A DNA stretch of 64,000 bases from Puffinus mauretanicus (Eukaryota; Chordata; Aves; Procellariiformes; Procellariidae): contig JAJKFH010003173.1 of assembly GCA_023333565.1 (NCBI GenBank), positions 2,294,001-2,358,000 on the forward strand. The letters are read 5' to 3'. Made by a program: the position numbers and the translations under genes. The notes under the pieces were generated by a model that had not been told where the DNA came from, did not search any database, and worked only from the letters and a program-made list of their open reading frames with translations. Of the stretch, positions 1-11,498 are shown in pieces. The first letter of the stretch is position 1. Each line of letters opens with the position of its first letter.

Positions 1-1444
1 AATCATGTCCCCGAGTCTTACATGGAACGAAAAATCTTAAAAAAGTGGGGAGTGTATGTCCTACTTGTCCACCCAACATATGCAGGACACCCAGCAAATT
101 AAACGGAGAGCCTGAATGCTTGTTCAGGAGCACTGCTTTCTGAGTAACGCCTAGAACACAGAAGCCCCTTTTCCTCCTCAAGGAGAGACTACTTAATACA
201 AACAAAAGACATGAGCCACAGGTCAGTGCCTTAGGTGGTCTCCTCAATTTTAGAGACACTGCATTCTCTTTTAACTTGGAGCTTCTTGAGGCTACTGGGA
301 TAACTAGGAAAAGTAAACATTTCATAGCAGAAAGGGGATTTCACTACATTTTCTGCAGATTCAAGGAGAGTCCTATCCACCTCACAGCTCACACTGCAGT
401 TGCCAGCCCTGCCCATCTGTGCCAGTGCATTTCAGGAGGAATATAAAATGCAGGCTGACAGTGAGACAGTGTCATGCTTGCTGTGACTTAGAAGGTCTGT
501 AGGAACCCATCAGTCCCCATGCTGGAAGACAGCAAAATCTACTGTGAAGGAGGCATAAAGCAGTAGAAAGCCTGCCAGGAATTCAAGGTTCACCTTGCAC
601 CAAGCCTCTGGGTTATGCTCCCTTTAACTAGCCATCTGTAAGGATCAACGTTTGATTCCAAAGGTGGGAGAGCAGCATCTAGGACAGCCCGTGCTAGGTA
701 TTTGTCGGCTATACCTACGTCAGGCTGTGAACTCGAGATTATTTGTTGCCTGTGACAAGGAACAGCAGTGCCTGCAGGAGGCGAGTCCACCCTGCACAGG
801 CCTTTGTGTATGAAGTTGTCAAACCTCCCAGGTTCCACTGGAGTCACTGGGACTGGAAGGTGCTCAGTACCGTACTAGATTGAACCTTGACTGTACAAAG
901 GACCCTCTTTCCAGCACTGGTGCTTCTCTGGCAGCCTCAGAAGTCAGCAGCCCTCAGTTTAGTCTTAATTGAGTAGCAGAGGCAGAGTGATGTTGCAAAG
1001 GATTTCCAGATGCTGCTTTTTGAAGCAAAGTCTCCATTCCCCATTCCCAAGGCCTGTACCCTGTCTTTTGTCCAGCTCTGCCTGCAGCCAGGGCACGATG
1101 CTTTGTTCTCCTGTGCCCTTGGGCTGTTCTAAGCTGCATTTCTACAGTGAGAATATAATAGGGCCCGGTTATCACCAGCAGCAGGAGGAGGGGATGAGAT
1201 CCAAAGGACCCTGAACTATGGGGAGCTAAAGAGGCAAGGCAAAGACTTGTCGCTGCATAGCATCCTTGGGAATTTCTACCTAGTTTAGCTGTGCAAAACT
1301 ATCTCTATTTGTTCAGTTGTTAATCCTTCTCCTCCTATCTCATTAACTAGGAATGGTGATCCCTATAAGCAGGGCTGAGGTCTAAATCCTTCTCTGTTTT
1401 AATCCGTAATAACACAGCACAGTTTCTTTCATATCTGGATTTTT

Positions 1445-1475
1445 AAAAAAAAAAAAAAAAAAGGGGGGGGAGGGG
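1445..1475 (+). repeat. A18-G8-A-G4 homopolymer tract
   Basis: Eighteen A residues (1445-1462) run directly into eight G, one A and four G. The tract is pure purine over 31 bases. Such tracts are length-variable and can arise from a decayed poly(A) end, but no retroelement body is recognisable upstream of it. Confidence 0.9.
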
Positions 1476-1594
1476 ATTATTTAGCATAACAACAAATTCA
1501 AGTAAGTTCATTTTGAGCTGTATCTCTGAAATTATGCAACAGTTATCCTGGACAGCAAAGGTAAAGGAATGAAGGTATGACCTGCTTCAGCAGC

Positions 1595-1609
1595 GGGGGT
1601 GGGGGGGGG
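1595..1609 (+). repeat. G-rich tract (G5-T-G9)
   Basis: Five G, one T and nine G in a row. It has the G-run content for a G-quadruplex with very short loops. It lies 120 bases downstream of the A18-G8 tract. No function is implied by sequence alone. Confidence 0.85.
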
Positions 1610-4600
1610 AAGAGAGACAGAGCAGAAGTCATCCAACAGCATTTAAAATAAAATTATTTTTGAAAGGAGTTACCCACAGGGCAGGGAGACAAGCTAGACC
1701 TCTCTGACAAGATTTGCTAGAGCCTTTCAAAAACTGTAACTGAATACAATCCTTGGTTTGAGCTGCCTGATCGGTTTTGAGATAAGATCATTTTAAGGGA
1801 ATATTTTGATAAGGGCACACTAAACCCAAGGAACAATAAAGATTCAAAGGGGAAGTACCAGAGTTTAGGTTTCTTTCTTGAATTTTTAGAATTCTTCTCC
1901 CAGGCGTTGCTTTTATTCAAATTCAAGCAAAAACTCATTTTCTATATATGACTTAGAGACATTCAATGTAAACAACTGTAGTGGATTTAAATCCTCACAA
2001 TTTAGCTGCATTCTTATTTCACTTAAACAAGTAATGCTTCGCAACTGTGCAGAAACCAGGCGATTTTAGAGGACCTCAAGTCCTGTAAGAATACAATTGA
2101 AGGAGCTCTGCCTTGCCATTCAGGTTTATCTACATACGAGGTTAAGTGCTGATGAGATTTGAGAACCTGATGCTGCACAGACAACTAAATTAAAACCCCA
2201 TAAAAGTCAACACACGCACACGCTACATTTGTATAGAGAAGGAAGAAATTCAGCAACTTCTGCCGAAGGCTCACGGATAGTATCAGAACTGCAGAAGTGT
2301 CCTGGGAATCTGGCTGTTTAATTTCCCCAGATTTCTTAAATGATATCAAGTGCAAAACTTTTACTTGTGGGCTCCTCCTTACCAGAGCACACCAAGAACA
2401 AGATGGCTCTGAGTAACCTGTACAAGCCTTCGCTCTGCCCAGGTAGGTCCATTCCTAAAAACACTGACTTTTATCCAGACAGTATTTTGTTAGAGACACC
2501 CCATAACTACCACGTTTCTGCTAAGTGGAGTTAAAGAGATGACAGGAATGGATAGAGGATTCAGGTCTGGCAAGGCATTTGGTACCTATGAATAATTCAC
2601 CCAGTGAGCCTCCTCCCAAGGACACCAGGTCACCAGCCAGGCCTGAAACAGAGCATCGGAAATAAAAATCATTTCAGTGGAAAGTTAAACTACTTTAAAA
2701 GCCATCTATTTACTGTTTCCCATCAGCCTGAACCAAGCACCGAAGGTCCCTTTGCCTCATGTCCGTTCTTCCTTTCCTCAGGATCGCAGGCAACGCCAAC
2801 AGCTGCCTTGGTCTGCGTTTACAGCTTTCCATTTCTATTCCCACTCAGTCCCCGACACACAATATTGACACGTTGCCGTTCACACCTGATCTCCACACCT
2901 TCCCCGCTCACCATGCACGGGCTGCAGCCAGCAGCTCGCCCATGAGACTCTCAGTGCCCTCCTTCACAGGAGGGATACAACCACGCTAAGACCTACACGC
3001 AGGGGTCTCATGCGAGCGGCCTCCTCGCAGGGTCTCAGGCAGCTAGCAGGAACACGGGTATGAAGAATGAGACTTCATTTCTTGCTGTTATTATTAAAGA
3101 TATTTGACCATCTCTGATGCTTGTCCACTGCAGAAAGCCTTTGCGGTGGCACTTTGCCAGCAGCAGCATCAATTTTATACGCAAGACCCATGAAGACGAA
3201 GACAATTAGATCACAGCTAGGCAAATAATTCATTATGAATTAATACCATTTGAGAGCTTGGGATATTTTCCATTTAATCATTAGCTGGGAGAAGAGATGA
3301 TTGGATTGACTGACTTAGTTTAAATCAGATCCATAGCCACAGCCAAGGCAACACAACTCGGGAACCACTGCGGCCTGCAGAAACCCCCAGCGAGACGCTG
3401 AAGATGATGTTGGAGCTTTGTTATTACAATAGCCAGCACTATCACACAGCTCTAGCTCAAGCAAGACAAAGCCAGTCCCCAGGTCTCAACCCCTGTAAAC
3501 AAAGTCCATTTTCAAATTTAACAACTTGAGCCCATCCTCCGTCAGCTGAGAACACCTCCATGCATTATTTATGTTGTACTCGCATTACAGCTACACAAAA
3601 AAGGAAAGTCAGCAAGGACCCAGCCTGAAGCTGTTAAATAGAAAGAATGTGATGCTGAATTTGAGCGGTTATCTTTCAAGGTAGGCCATGCAAAGAAGTT
3701 TTCTGGAAACAAAGCAGTCACGCTGACGATCGATTTAGCTGTCTGCCAAAGGGTAGGTACTTTACAGAAACAAAGTCAATAATAAAGGAGTCGGCATCTC
3801 AATAAAAGTCACTGAATTCTTGCTTTTGTCCTCAGCATCTGATAGGAGCACCCCGGAAACGCTGACAGCGCCACAGTATCCATCTTAAAACAGCCAGGCG
3901 TCTGGTCTGCATTTCAGTATTCCAGTTTTTCTGCAATATACGCATCCCCCGCCCCTTTACACTGCCTCTCTCTCAAAAAGCAGACAGAAACATCCCCGTT
4001 TGACTTTCAGAAGTGCTCCATAACCCACATGCTATTCCAAGGACCTGACCTTGAAAAAGAATCTCAAAGACAGTATTCAAAAGGAAAAAGAAAAACCTAT
4101 CCTAGCAGCAAGCCCCACGTGCCTTTCCCGGTTTTAGAAGGGACGGGTTTTTCTAGAGAAAACCTCCCTCGACCCCCCTCTAGCCCCCCCGCATCCCTGA
4201 GTACCGTGCCCAGAGGCCTCATCAGGATGCATCTTCGCTGTGCCCTGTCCTCCAAGGAGCAATTAAGGCCACAGAAGAAGATATTACACTGTGCTCAAGC
4301 CCAACAGTACCTCTTCCAGGACTCCCACCTCGGACACGGCCGCGCACATGCAGCAGAGTTTCCTTCAGCCTCTGCAGCCCATTTCGGAGCATTTGCCGGA
4401 GATGGGGAACAGCTGAACCGCCCGTACAGCCGGGAGTACAAATGATTCAGCACTTTCTCCACCTCCAGAAGCCTGATCGATAGCAGCGAGCTGCTCTGCA
4501 GGCACAGCCAGAGCATGCAGATTAAAAATACGGCAGTCACTAACCGCTGCTCTCCAGCGAGGCCCAGCTCCATCGAACGCAGCATCACAACCCAGGTGTT

Positions 4601-4954
4601 TTCAAAGAGGCCTCGCCGACGAGGCCGGGGATGTATTTTGCCAGCACAGGATGTTTCAGGGGGAGAACATGAATCCCCCCCCAAACACGAGAGGGAAGGC
4701 GCAGGGTGCAGCCTCCCCGCAGAGCAAGCCTTCCTCCCCAGGAGCTTTCGGGGACCGAAACATGCCCTGTCACACAAAGGTCTCTACCCGGGCTGCGTTT
4801 CTCTTCCTGCACCCCGTCCCCCCAGACTGACACACCAGGATTTTAGCGCACGCATAGACACGATGTCATGACGTAAGAGCAAAAATCCCGTCACATGCCC
4901 GAGCCCGGTACCCAGCGCCCCCCGCATGCGGCTCCGGCCCAGGGAGGGAAAAAT

Positions 4955-4972
4955 GGGGGGGCGGGGGGGTGG
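4955..4972 (+). repeat. G-rich tract in the CpG island (G7-C-G7-T-GG)
   Basis: Seven G, C, seven G, T and two G. It fits a G3 quadruplex pattern with one-base loops. It lies about 155 bases inside the putative intron, downstream of the minus-strand donor. Confidence 0.75.
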
Positions 4973-5167
4973 AACGCCGCAGGCAGTGGGGTCCCAAACC
5001 CGCGATAAGGGTGCGGGGCCAATCCCAGCCCCAGCCCCAGCCATGCCCCGGGGCTGCCGCGGCCGGACCGACCAGAGCATCCCCCGGGGGCCGCCCGCAG
5101 CCCGGTGCCCCCCCGCCCCGCTTACCTGATCCAGGCGCGCCGGGGCTCGCTGCAGCCGGGGCTCGGT

Positions 5168-5222
5168 GCGCCGCACTGCGCGCTCCCGGGCGCGGCCGCG
5201 CCGCACTGCGCGCTCCCGGGCG
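5168..5222. repeat. Two-copy 30-bp tandem duplication in the CpG island
   Basis: A 25-base unit starting GCGCCGCACTGCGCG occurs at 5168-5192 and again, identically, at 5198-5222, giving a period of 30 bases. It lies inside the putative first exon. The second copy runs directly into the (GGGC)4 run. Identical copies point to a recent duplication or to a length-polymorphic site. Confidence 0.9.
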
Positions 5223-5233
5223 GGCGGGCGGGC
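5218..5233 (+). promoter_or_regulatory. (GGGC)4 G-quadruplex / Sp1-type run
   Basis: Four GGG runs separated by single C residues meet the strict G3-N1 quadruplex pattern. Overlapping GGGCGGG words are also Sp1/KLF-type sites. For a leftward transcript the G-rich strand is the template strand and lies within or just downstream of the start region. Confidence 0.7.
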
Positions 5234-5645
5234 GAGCGCGCCCTGGGAGGAGGCAGGGAGGAAGGCAGGGTCTGGCGGGGAGAGGGGGGGTGTAAGGCAG
5301 GAGGAGGGATTCATTAGCAGTGCCGTTAATTAGCAGCTGCAGCCCCTTGGCGCGCTGCGGGCCGGCACCGGCTCTGCCCTCCCGGCTGAGCAGCCCCGAA
5401 AAGTTCCCACTAAAAGCACAACCCGGGGGTTACAAACCACGCGGGTCCCAGACTCGAAAGCTCATCTCAAGATTTTTTTCAGGCAGGAAAGGACAAATCT
5501 TTCCTGAGCTCTGGGAGTCACCCAGCTGAAGAGCTGCGGAGGAGCCCCGGGTGACAGCACGCTTCACTGCCCCCCGAGCAGCGGGATCGCCCGCGGGGGC
5601 ATCTCTGCCCCGCACGGTGTTGCTGAAGAGGAGCAGAAGCATCAC

Positions 5646-8600
5646 AGCTTGGCCCTGGGTAAGACGTCAGCTGGTGGCTATCTGCAATCGGGCACTGTCC
5701 CCCGCCGAGTGACCCAGCAGAGGCTTCTGTTAACATCACAGCCCAGACATCTCTTCAGCGACTTGGTTATCAGAAATGTCAGTTTAATTAAAGCCTCACC
5801 CATCTAGGAAACACTCACAGCGAGATTTGCCGCTTCCCTCACCATACATTTTATTACATTACAAATATTCTGCCGAGGTTGTGAAACTTAAGCTGATATA
5901 GACACTTCCTCTAGAAGCAACACACTGATCCTTATTGATTTAGCATATCTTCTAGACAACATATATTGAACATGCTGATGCACATCATATATTCAAGCCC
6001 TTTAGGGGTTTATCACAAAAAGTAGTGAGGTCCCTGGCTTAACCCAAAAAATACATTTGCATTTACACGTGTTGCCGTCCCATGAAAGTCAGTGAAGAAT
6101 TCATGTGTCAGAAGTTAAATGTGTGTCCTGCAGGGTCTACTGGACCACCAGAGAAAAGAAGATCCTCAGGGGATCTGGAAAAGAAGCTGGAGACTGCAAT
6201 TTTACTATTGAGTAGTAGATGCAGTAACACAAAACCAGACTCAGAGAGCAGGTGCTGCAGGACAGCAATAGTCCAGCTGCTATAAATGAAGGAAGATAAA
6301 TCAATTAAGAATAGCTGAGACAGTGCAGAACCCAGCACTGAACAGAGCTCCAGCCACCCATTCCCAACTGCCAGGGTGCTAGTGAAAGCAGAGGCAAAAG
6401 CCAAATCATGCACGGGAGCAAAGAGGGATCAGTAGCAAAGACAAGGCGTCTAAAGCTGGGGACCTTTTACTATTCATGTCACTGAGGCACAGGCTTACCT
6501 CCCCTACCCTGGAGCTGCTCAGCACCTTTGGAAACATTAGACTTCTTCAGGCTTTGCCATTTCTGCAGGGATCCCTAGCTAAAGCTAGATTTAGGGCAGG
6601 AGTATGTAAAGTCACTCAAGAGCTCCCTCTTAAACAGTGTTGAGTGCTCCTCCAAGGTGCTGATTACTGTTAACTCCAGAGGGATCCAAGGGCATGCTGT
6701 ACTTCATGAGCTGCTCAGCAGTTTGCAAAATTCACTTCTCCTCCTTGTTCCTGCAAGTGTCTATCCCTTCTCTGCTGTTAGTGGTGTTGGTTGCAAAACA
6801 GCCTGCTGGGAAGGAACCGAAATATCCCTTCTTGCTTTTGGAAGTCTCTTTGCAGAGAATCCCATCTGGAGGAGGACACTGCCTACCTGCATCACACAAA
6901 TGCTGATTTGCAACATACAGTGCTGATCTGTTTGTGCTATGAACAAAAATTTGCTTACTCTTCTTTGTAACTATTTCTGCGAGATGTACTGGAAGAAATG
7001 GTGAGCAGAGCTCTGGTGCTCGGAGACCGCTCAAGCACATGTACGTGGGGGAAATGAAACTGAGACATGTCTCCTAGCCTGCATCTCTGTCCAGGGATAA
7101 CCAAATCTGGCGCAGCAATGATCAAAATGGTCAAGAGAAATAGTTTGTTGCAAACCATTGGCAACTTGAGATGAAGCATATAAGTGCAATAGAAATTGCA
7201 CCCTGTACTGGCAAGATACATTTGTGACACTTAACCATTAAAATTAGCATGAAGTTAGGCCCAGGTGCTTGGTGTTTCCCAGCAAGCATGCTGTTGAACT
7301 AGGAGGACATCCCCTACCAACAGAGAGAGACATATGTGCATTGGTTATTGAGCCAGACCTTCCTGCAGGGCAGAGCCCAGTCCTGGGAGGTGAGGGGCTG
7401 GCTCCTGACACGGCAGTGGTGCGCTCCCTCCTTGCCTCTGATTCCTTGCCAGATCCACTGGGGATATTTGTCCTCACTCAAGAGCTCATAGAAGGTCCCT
7501 TCCTTTGCTTTCTCCCTGGAGATCCACTGCAATCAAATTAACACGGTTAACCAGGGAATGGGCAATGAGGAGAAATTAGATGAGCTCCTCTCCTCCAACC
7601 AATCTCTTTGAAAAAAAGTATTGATTAGCCTTAAAGCATTTGCACTTGGAAAGATGGATTCGTGGGCACCCTGCTATGACACTCGAGCCTTTCAGGAACA
7701 GCTAGTGATGGATGCACATCCCAGGCACTTTGTTTTAATGCAGCAGCAGCTTCGCTTGCCCCTAGGACATAAATCATTGTGCTGTTGCAACCAGCCTGTG
7801 CTTCCCTAGTTGGGAGCACAGCACACGAAGCCCTTCCCATCTGTAGCTACAGGAGCACTGGCAGAGGTGTCTCGCCTCACTAATGCACCTGCAGTTTTAT
7901 TCAGTATGGGTGCAGAGGATTTAAAACCTGGACTGGCATTTAAATACACTCATCCTGTATTTGCTAAGTCACTGCAAAGCAGTGCAAGCATGCAACACAG
8001 CACAGACTTCTCTGTTGGAGCCAACAATTTAAAAGGGGAAGGGATCCTTCAGTTCACGAGCATCCAACTCCAGAGGCCTCAGATCTCACATACCAGCAAT
8101 ACCAGACCTCTGCAACTGTAGAAGGATGCAAAAAACCACCCGTAAGGCTGAGGTTGGTGGTGGATGCCCAGGACTGACCAGCCAGGCTGGAGCCCCCCCG
8201 CCAGCCGGGGCAGTGCTCAGCCCAGCCCGGCACACGCCGTTCGTTATCCGGTGCTGCCATCTGCTGCTACAGCAGAACGGTGTTTCCCTGCTAAAGGCCT
8301 TTATTTTTAACCTGCACAAAACCCAACCCACAAAACACACAGTCGTAGTACCGCTGTCAGGCGGCTGTTGTAAATCTCGCCCGGGGCTTGTCTGCAAATC
8401 TCAGCGAACTGGGAAAATCTGCAGGTGGTTTGTAGCAAACTGGGAAAGCAAGCTTTCTCTGTGTGCATATTACAGGCAGAGAAGCAAAGGAAAAGAATTG
8501 CAGCAGGGTAAGTTCAATGGATCCAGTAAAGGAGGGAAAAACAGCAAACCTGAGTTGGGTCTGTGGATTAAAGGACCTGCACCAAATTAAGAACCCTCAG

Positions 8601-9999
8601 CCATGGCCGTACATCTGAGCAATCCTCCAGGCCTCTGATGTCACTACGATCCCGTGGAGCATTTCAGTTGCTCACCCTCCCTGGAGCAGTGCAGGGACCG
8701 GCTGGATTTGGTTTCTGTAATGTGCCTGGGAGTGATCTGTGTCTGGGCAGGCTCCAGGAGCAGAGCCACGCTGGCAATGGTCTCCAACACCTCATGCATT
8801 AAGTGCAAGACTTATTTCTCTGGTCGATCTTTACTTGCCTCCTGTAGTGCCTCTAATACCCAAACTGATAGCAAAGAGCCACAGCTACCTGTTGGGAGGG
8901 ATGGTTTTACTTCCCAAGAATTGTCTGCTTTCCCTCCCCAGGGCTGTTAATGTGTCTTTTGGACAGGAGCTGCCTTAACCGAGGCTAGGTCAGCGCTCTG
9001 CACCCCATGGAGAGATTTACTTGGTGTCAGCCAGGCACGCTCCAGCCTTCATTCCAGGAAACGTTTCCTTCAACTTTTAGATCTAGAAAAAAGACCTTTA
9101 TTTGCCTGCTTGTGACAATCAAGACTGCACCCACCCCAAAACAGAGGTGGGTGAAATCCCGAGATGTGTCATCAGGTCTACAACAAAACACTGACATTTC
9201 TGTTCCCAAACCACCAGGGACACCAAATGAACTTGCCCTAAGAAGTTTTTGCAAAACAGCATCCCAAAGAAGTTGTTTCCCTAAAAATTGCCTCTAATAG
9301 CCCCCTCTCTACCTGGTCAAATTCCTCTGCACAGTTTGCAGCCCCAGGCTCACAGACCTGGTCCGGGGAGCTGCTCGGTGGGATGCTGGCTGTGGGGAGG
9401 CTGCTTTGGGGGCCCAGGGGTGCTATCAGCCCAGAGAGGAGCACGCTAGCGCTGCCCAGCCGAGAGCAAAGCCTGCCACGGACGATGGCGGGTAGGCAGC
9501 CACCCAGGCCATTGAGCCCTCTCTGTTGCACAGCTCCAGGCATTCCTGGAGACTCCTGTGTCTAACACCAGCTTACCATGAAATATTAAGCAGCTCAATG
9601 TGAACAAAGCTTTGCTCTGATACTGCTCTTTCCAGACAGATTTCATGATCACGGATACAAGAGTCCAGGCAGCTTTGCCCAGCATTTTCCTCCCTTCCCC
9701 TGGGAACGTTACCTTTCGGGGCCAGGCAGGTTTGCCTTGCACCCCTGTGCTCACCAGCACTTGCCCTCTCAAGCCTCTTGTTTTGCATGAGGGGATGGGA
9801 AGAAGACAAAAGCAAAGAAGGTGTTTTCAAGGGAAAGCTGAATTATGTTATTCCCTTATAGCTCCTCAGGGTCCCAAGGAGGGGCCGAGGGGAAGAAAAG
9901 AAAAAAAAAGGGGGGAAAACCCTTTACCTTTCCTCTGCACATCTCCATCTCTCTCTCATCACACCCTGCAAGCACTTGAGGGGTATTGAGTGCCTCCAT
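5646..9999. other. Non-coding flank upstream of the minus-strand promoter
   Basis: No exon, RNA gene or recognisable transposon. An AT-rich patch at about 5750-6070 includes an octamer word ATTTGCAT at 6055-6062. The rest is mixed-composition sequence with only short chance frames. A short purine run (G/A, about 9885-9917) is the only simple-sequence feature of note. Confidence 0.5.
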
Positions 10000-10087
10000 T
10001 TACTTATTTATTGCCAGTCAGTTAGGAGCTTGCTCAGCTGGAAGAGACTAGGCCATCTTGCCTTGCTTATACCACCTTGATTTGTAA

Positions 10088-10098
10088 TGAGTCAGCTG
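10088..10098 (+). promoter_or_regulatory. Overlapping AP-1/MAF and E-box words
   Basis: TGAGTCA (AP-1 consensus, extended to the MAF half-site GTCAGC) at 10088-10094 overlaps the E-box CAGCTG at 10093-10098. A second GAGTCAG word lies about 25 bases downstream. Exact motif match; occupancy is unknown. Confidence 0.4.
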
Positions 10099-11447
10099 CT
10101 CATTATGCAAGGAGTCAGTAATGTTGCCCCATCATAAAGCCTAAGATTTCCAGCACTCTCCAGATGGTACATTTAAAAGGTTGTACTTCCTGAAACACCG
10201 TTCTGCATCATGTATCTTGTGCAGTATCCATCTTCTCTATTGCTTAATATGAAGAATAATGGACATTGCTTTTGTTTTCTTTCATTTGATGATGGAATTG
10301 TTAGTACAGAGCACATATAACCAAGTATCACTTAGCTCAGAGCCTGGGAAAACCTGCTTGGGAGCCTATCTTCAGCCTGAAGTGAATACCATGAACCTGT
10401 TCCATGTGCTACACCACTAGATTGCAGCAAAACACCAATTTCTGCTGCCAGCGCACTTGCTGGACAGGAAAAAAGAGCAAGCAGAACAGTGTGCAGCACT
10501 GGAACATCTTGCAACCACTCCAGCAAAAATCTAGGTGAGAAATCCTGCAGAAAGTGAGCTGCAGCAAAGAAAACCACTGCCTTTAGCATGCATGCAACCC
10601 ACGAGAATATCTTGCCCACTCGGCTGGGCTGAAAGCGCATCCCATAGGTGCTGCATCGTGCTGCTTCTCAGCCAGCTTGCCCAAGGCTTTGCATTGCCAC
10701 GGAGGTAAATGTTACAAGCCAGTCCCAATGAAACCGGAGCACTGTTTTTTACTGAGTTTGCACAAATATTGAAAACTTGAAACTTGACTGTGAATCCTAC
10801 AAGCAAAAGGTGACCCAGAAGAAACCAATGAGCTGACAAAGACAACGTGTTCCTAGAGCCGGAGGGACTGACAGGCAGCAGTGGCTGTCACCAAACCGCT
10901 CCTCTGTAGTTCCCTTTGTAGAGCAAAGTCAAGAGGACTGTTACACGCTAAGCACTCTTGAACTTCAACCCACCGAGTCCTTGAGCTGGGATCAATGTTT
11001 TAGAGTTGAACTTTAAGCTCTTAACTTGGACATGTTGGTCTCAAACTCCGAAGGTTAAGTTCTCCCTCCTGTTGCTGTGTGCCTTCCACCCCACCACTGC
11101 AGCCCGCACCACTGCTCCGCGCAGGGGGCACCTCTGCAGCCCCTCGGCTTGGAATTTTGTCACTGGGGGTGATCCAGGCAGCCTCCTGCAGAGAGCAGGG
11201 ACAAAATGGGCTTCCTGGAGTTGCTAAAGCAGGCAGATGTTACTGAGCACATCCAAAGAGCAAACCCATTAGCTACCAAAGGCACCCTCCCTGGTGACGA
11301 GTTTGGCCGTATATTAGTTAAAATCTGCTGCATTTCCACTGGAGGACTTAGGACTTTCACCGCTATCACTAGCCTAGCAGATTTCTCACAATTAGAGCAA
11401 ACGATTTTACAGGGTTGTCTGGAAGGAAGACATTTAGATGTGCGAAG

Positions 11448-11498
11448 CATTCATTAATCATGAATAATTAATAATTAACAATTATTATTTAAAATACC
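11448..11498. promoter_or_regulatory. TAAT/ATTA homeodomain word cluster
   Basis: Fifty bases made almost only of A and T, with repeated TTAAT, AATTAA and ATTATT words. Overlapping TAAT/ATTA cores are typical homeodomain targets. It could equally be a simple AT-rich stretch. Confidence 0.35.

Larger units (their letters stand above)
1..4880. other. Non-coding stretch, probable intron 1 of a minus-strand gene
   Basis: No coding exon or RNA gene is recognised here. Composition alternates between AT-rich patches (about 1480-1960, 2030-2290, 3060-3340 and 3570-3830) and mixed sequence. If the splice donor at 5125/5126 is used, this whole stretch lies inside the first intron of a gene that continues off the left edge. 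It carries two G-rich simple tracts, listed separately, and a minus-strand open frame at 4295-4777 that is discussed as a finding. AT-rich patches inside a first intron would fit regulatory elements, but that is inference. Confidence 0.5.
5126..5310 (-). other. Putative non-coding first exon, minus strand
   Basis: Read on the minus strand, the sequence ends ATCAG and is followed at 5125 by GTAAG, a near-consensus 5' splice site, so the exon end is placed at 5126. The start near 5310 is only a guess at where the GC-rich core begins; no initiator or TATA element fixes it. The minus-strand frame through the exon is low-complexity, rich in Arg, Ala and Pro, and begins in AT-richer sequence outside the GC-rich core, so the exon is more likely 5' UTR than coding. 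The next exon lies beyond the window or is not recognised. I cannot name the gene. Confidence 0.45.
4880..5645. promoter_or_regulatory. CpG island, probable minus-strand promoter
   Basis: This is the densest CpG block in the left half of the window: a hand count gives about 36 CpG dinucleotides in 5041-5240 alone. It contains repeated GGGCGG-type words (Sp1/KLF-like), no convincing TATA box, and a good minus-strand splice donor at its centre. CpG islands with a first-exon donor are typical of vertebrate TATA-less promoters. The island borders are judged by eye; CpG stays raised to about 5620. The direction of transcription (leftward) is inferred from the donor. A bidirectional promoter with a rightward non-coding transcript is possible and is not excluded. 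Confidence 0.65.

Noticed and set aside
1445..1475. A18 run as the poly(A) tail of a processed pseudogene.
   Set aside because: No coding or retroelement-like sequence is recognisable upstream and no target-site duplication is visible.
11095..11135. CTCF-like word CGCGCAGGGGGCACC.
   Set aside because: The AGGGGGC core fits, but at least two flanking consensus positions do not; weak evidence for an insulator.
11206..11457. 83-codon plus frame that looks protein-like (MGFLELLKQA start).
   Set aside because: No known match comes to mind, no splice sites frame it, and the opposite strand holds a frame of similar length over the same bases. Kept only as a note.
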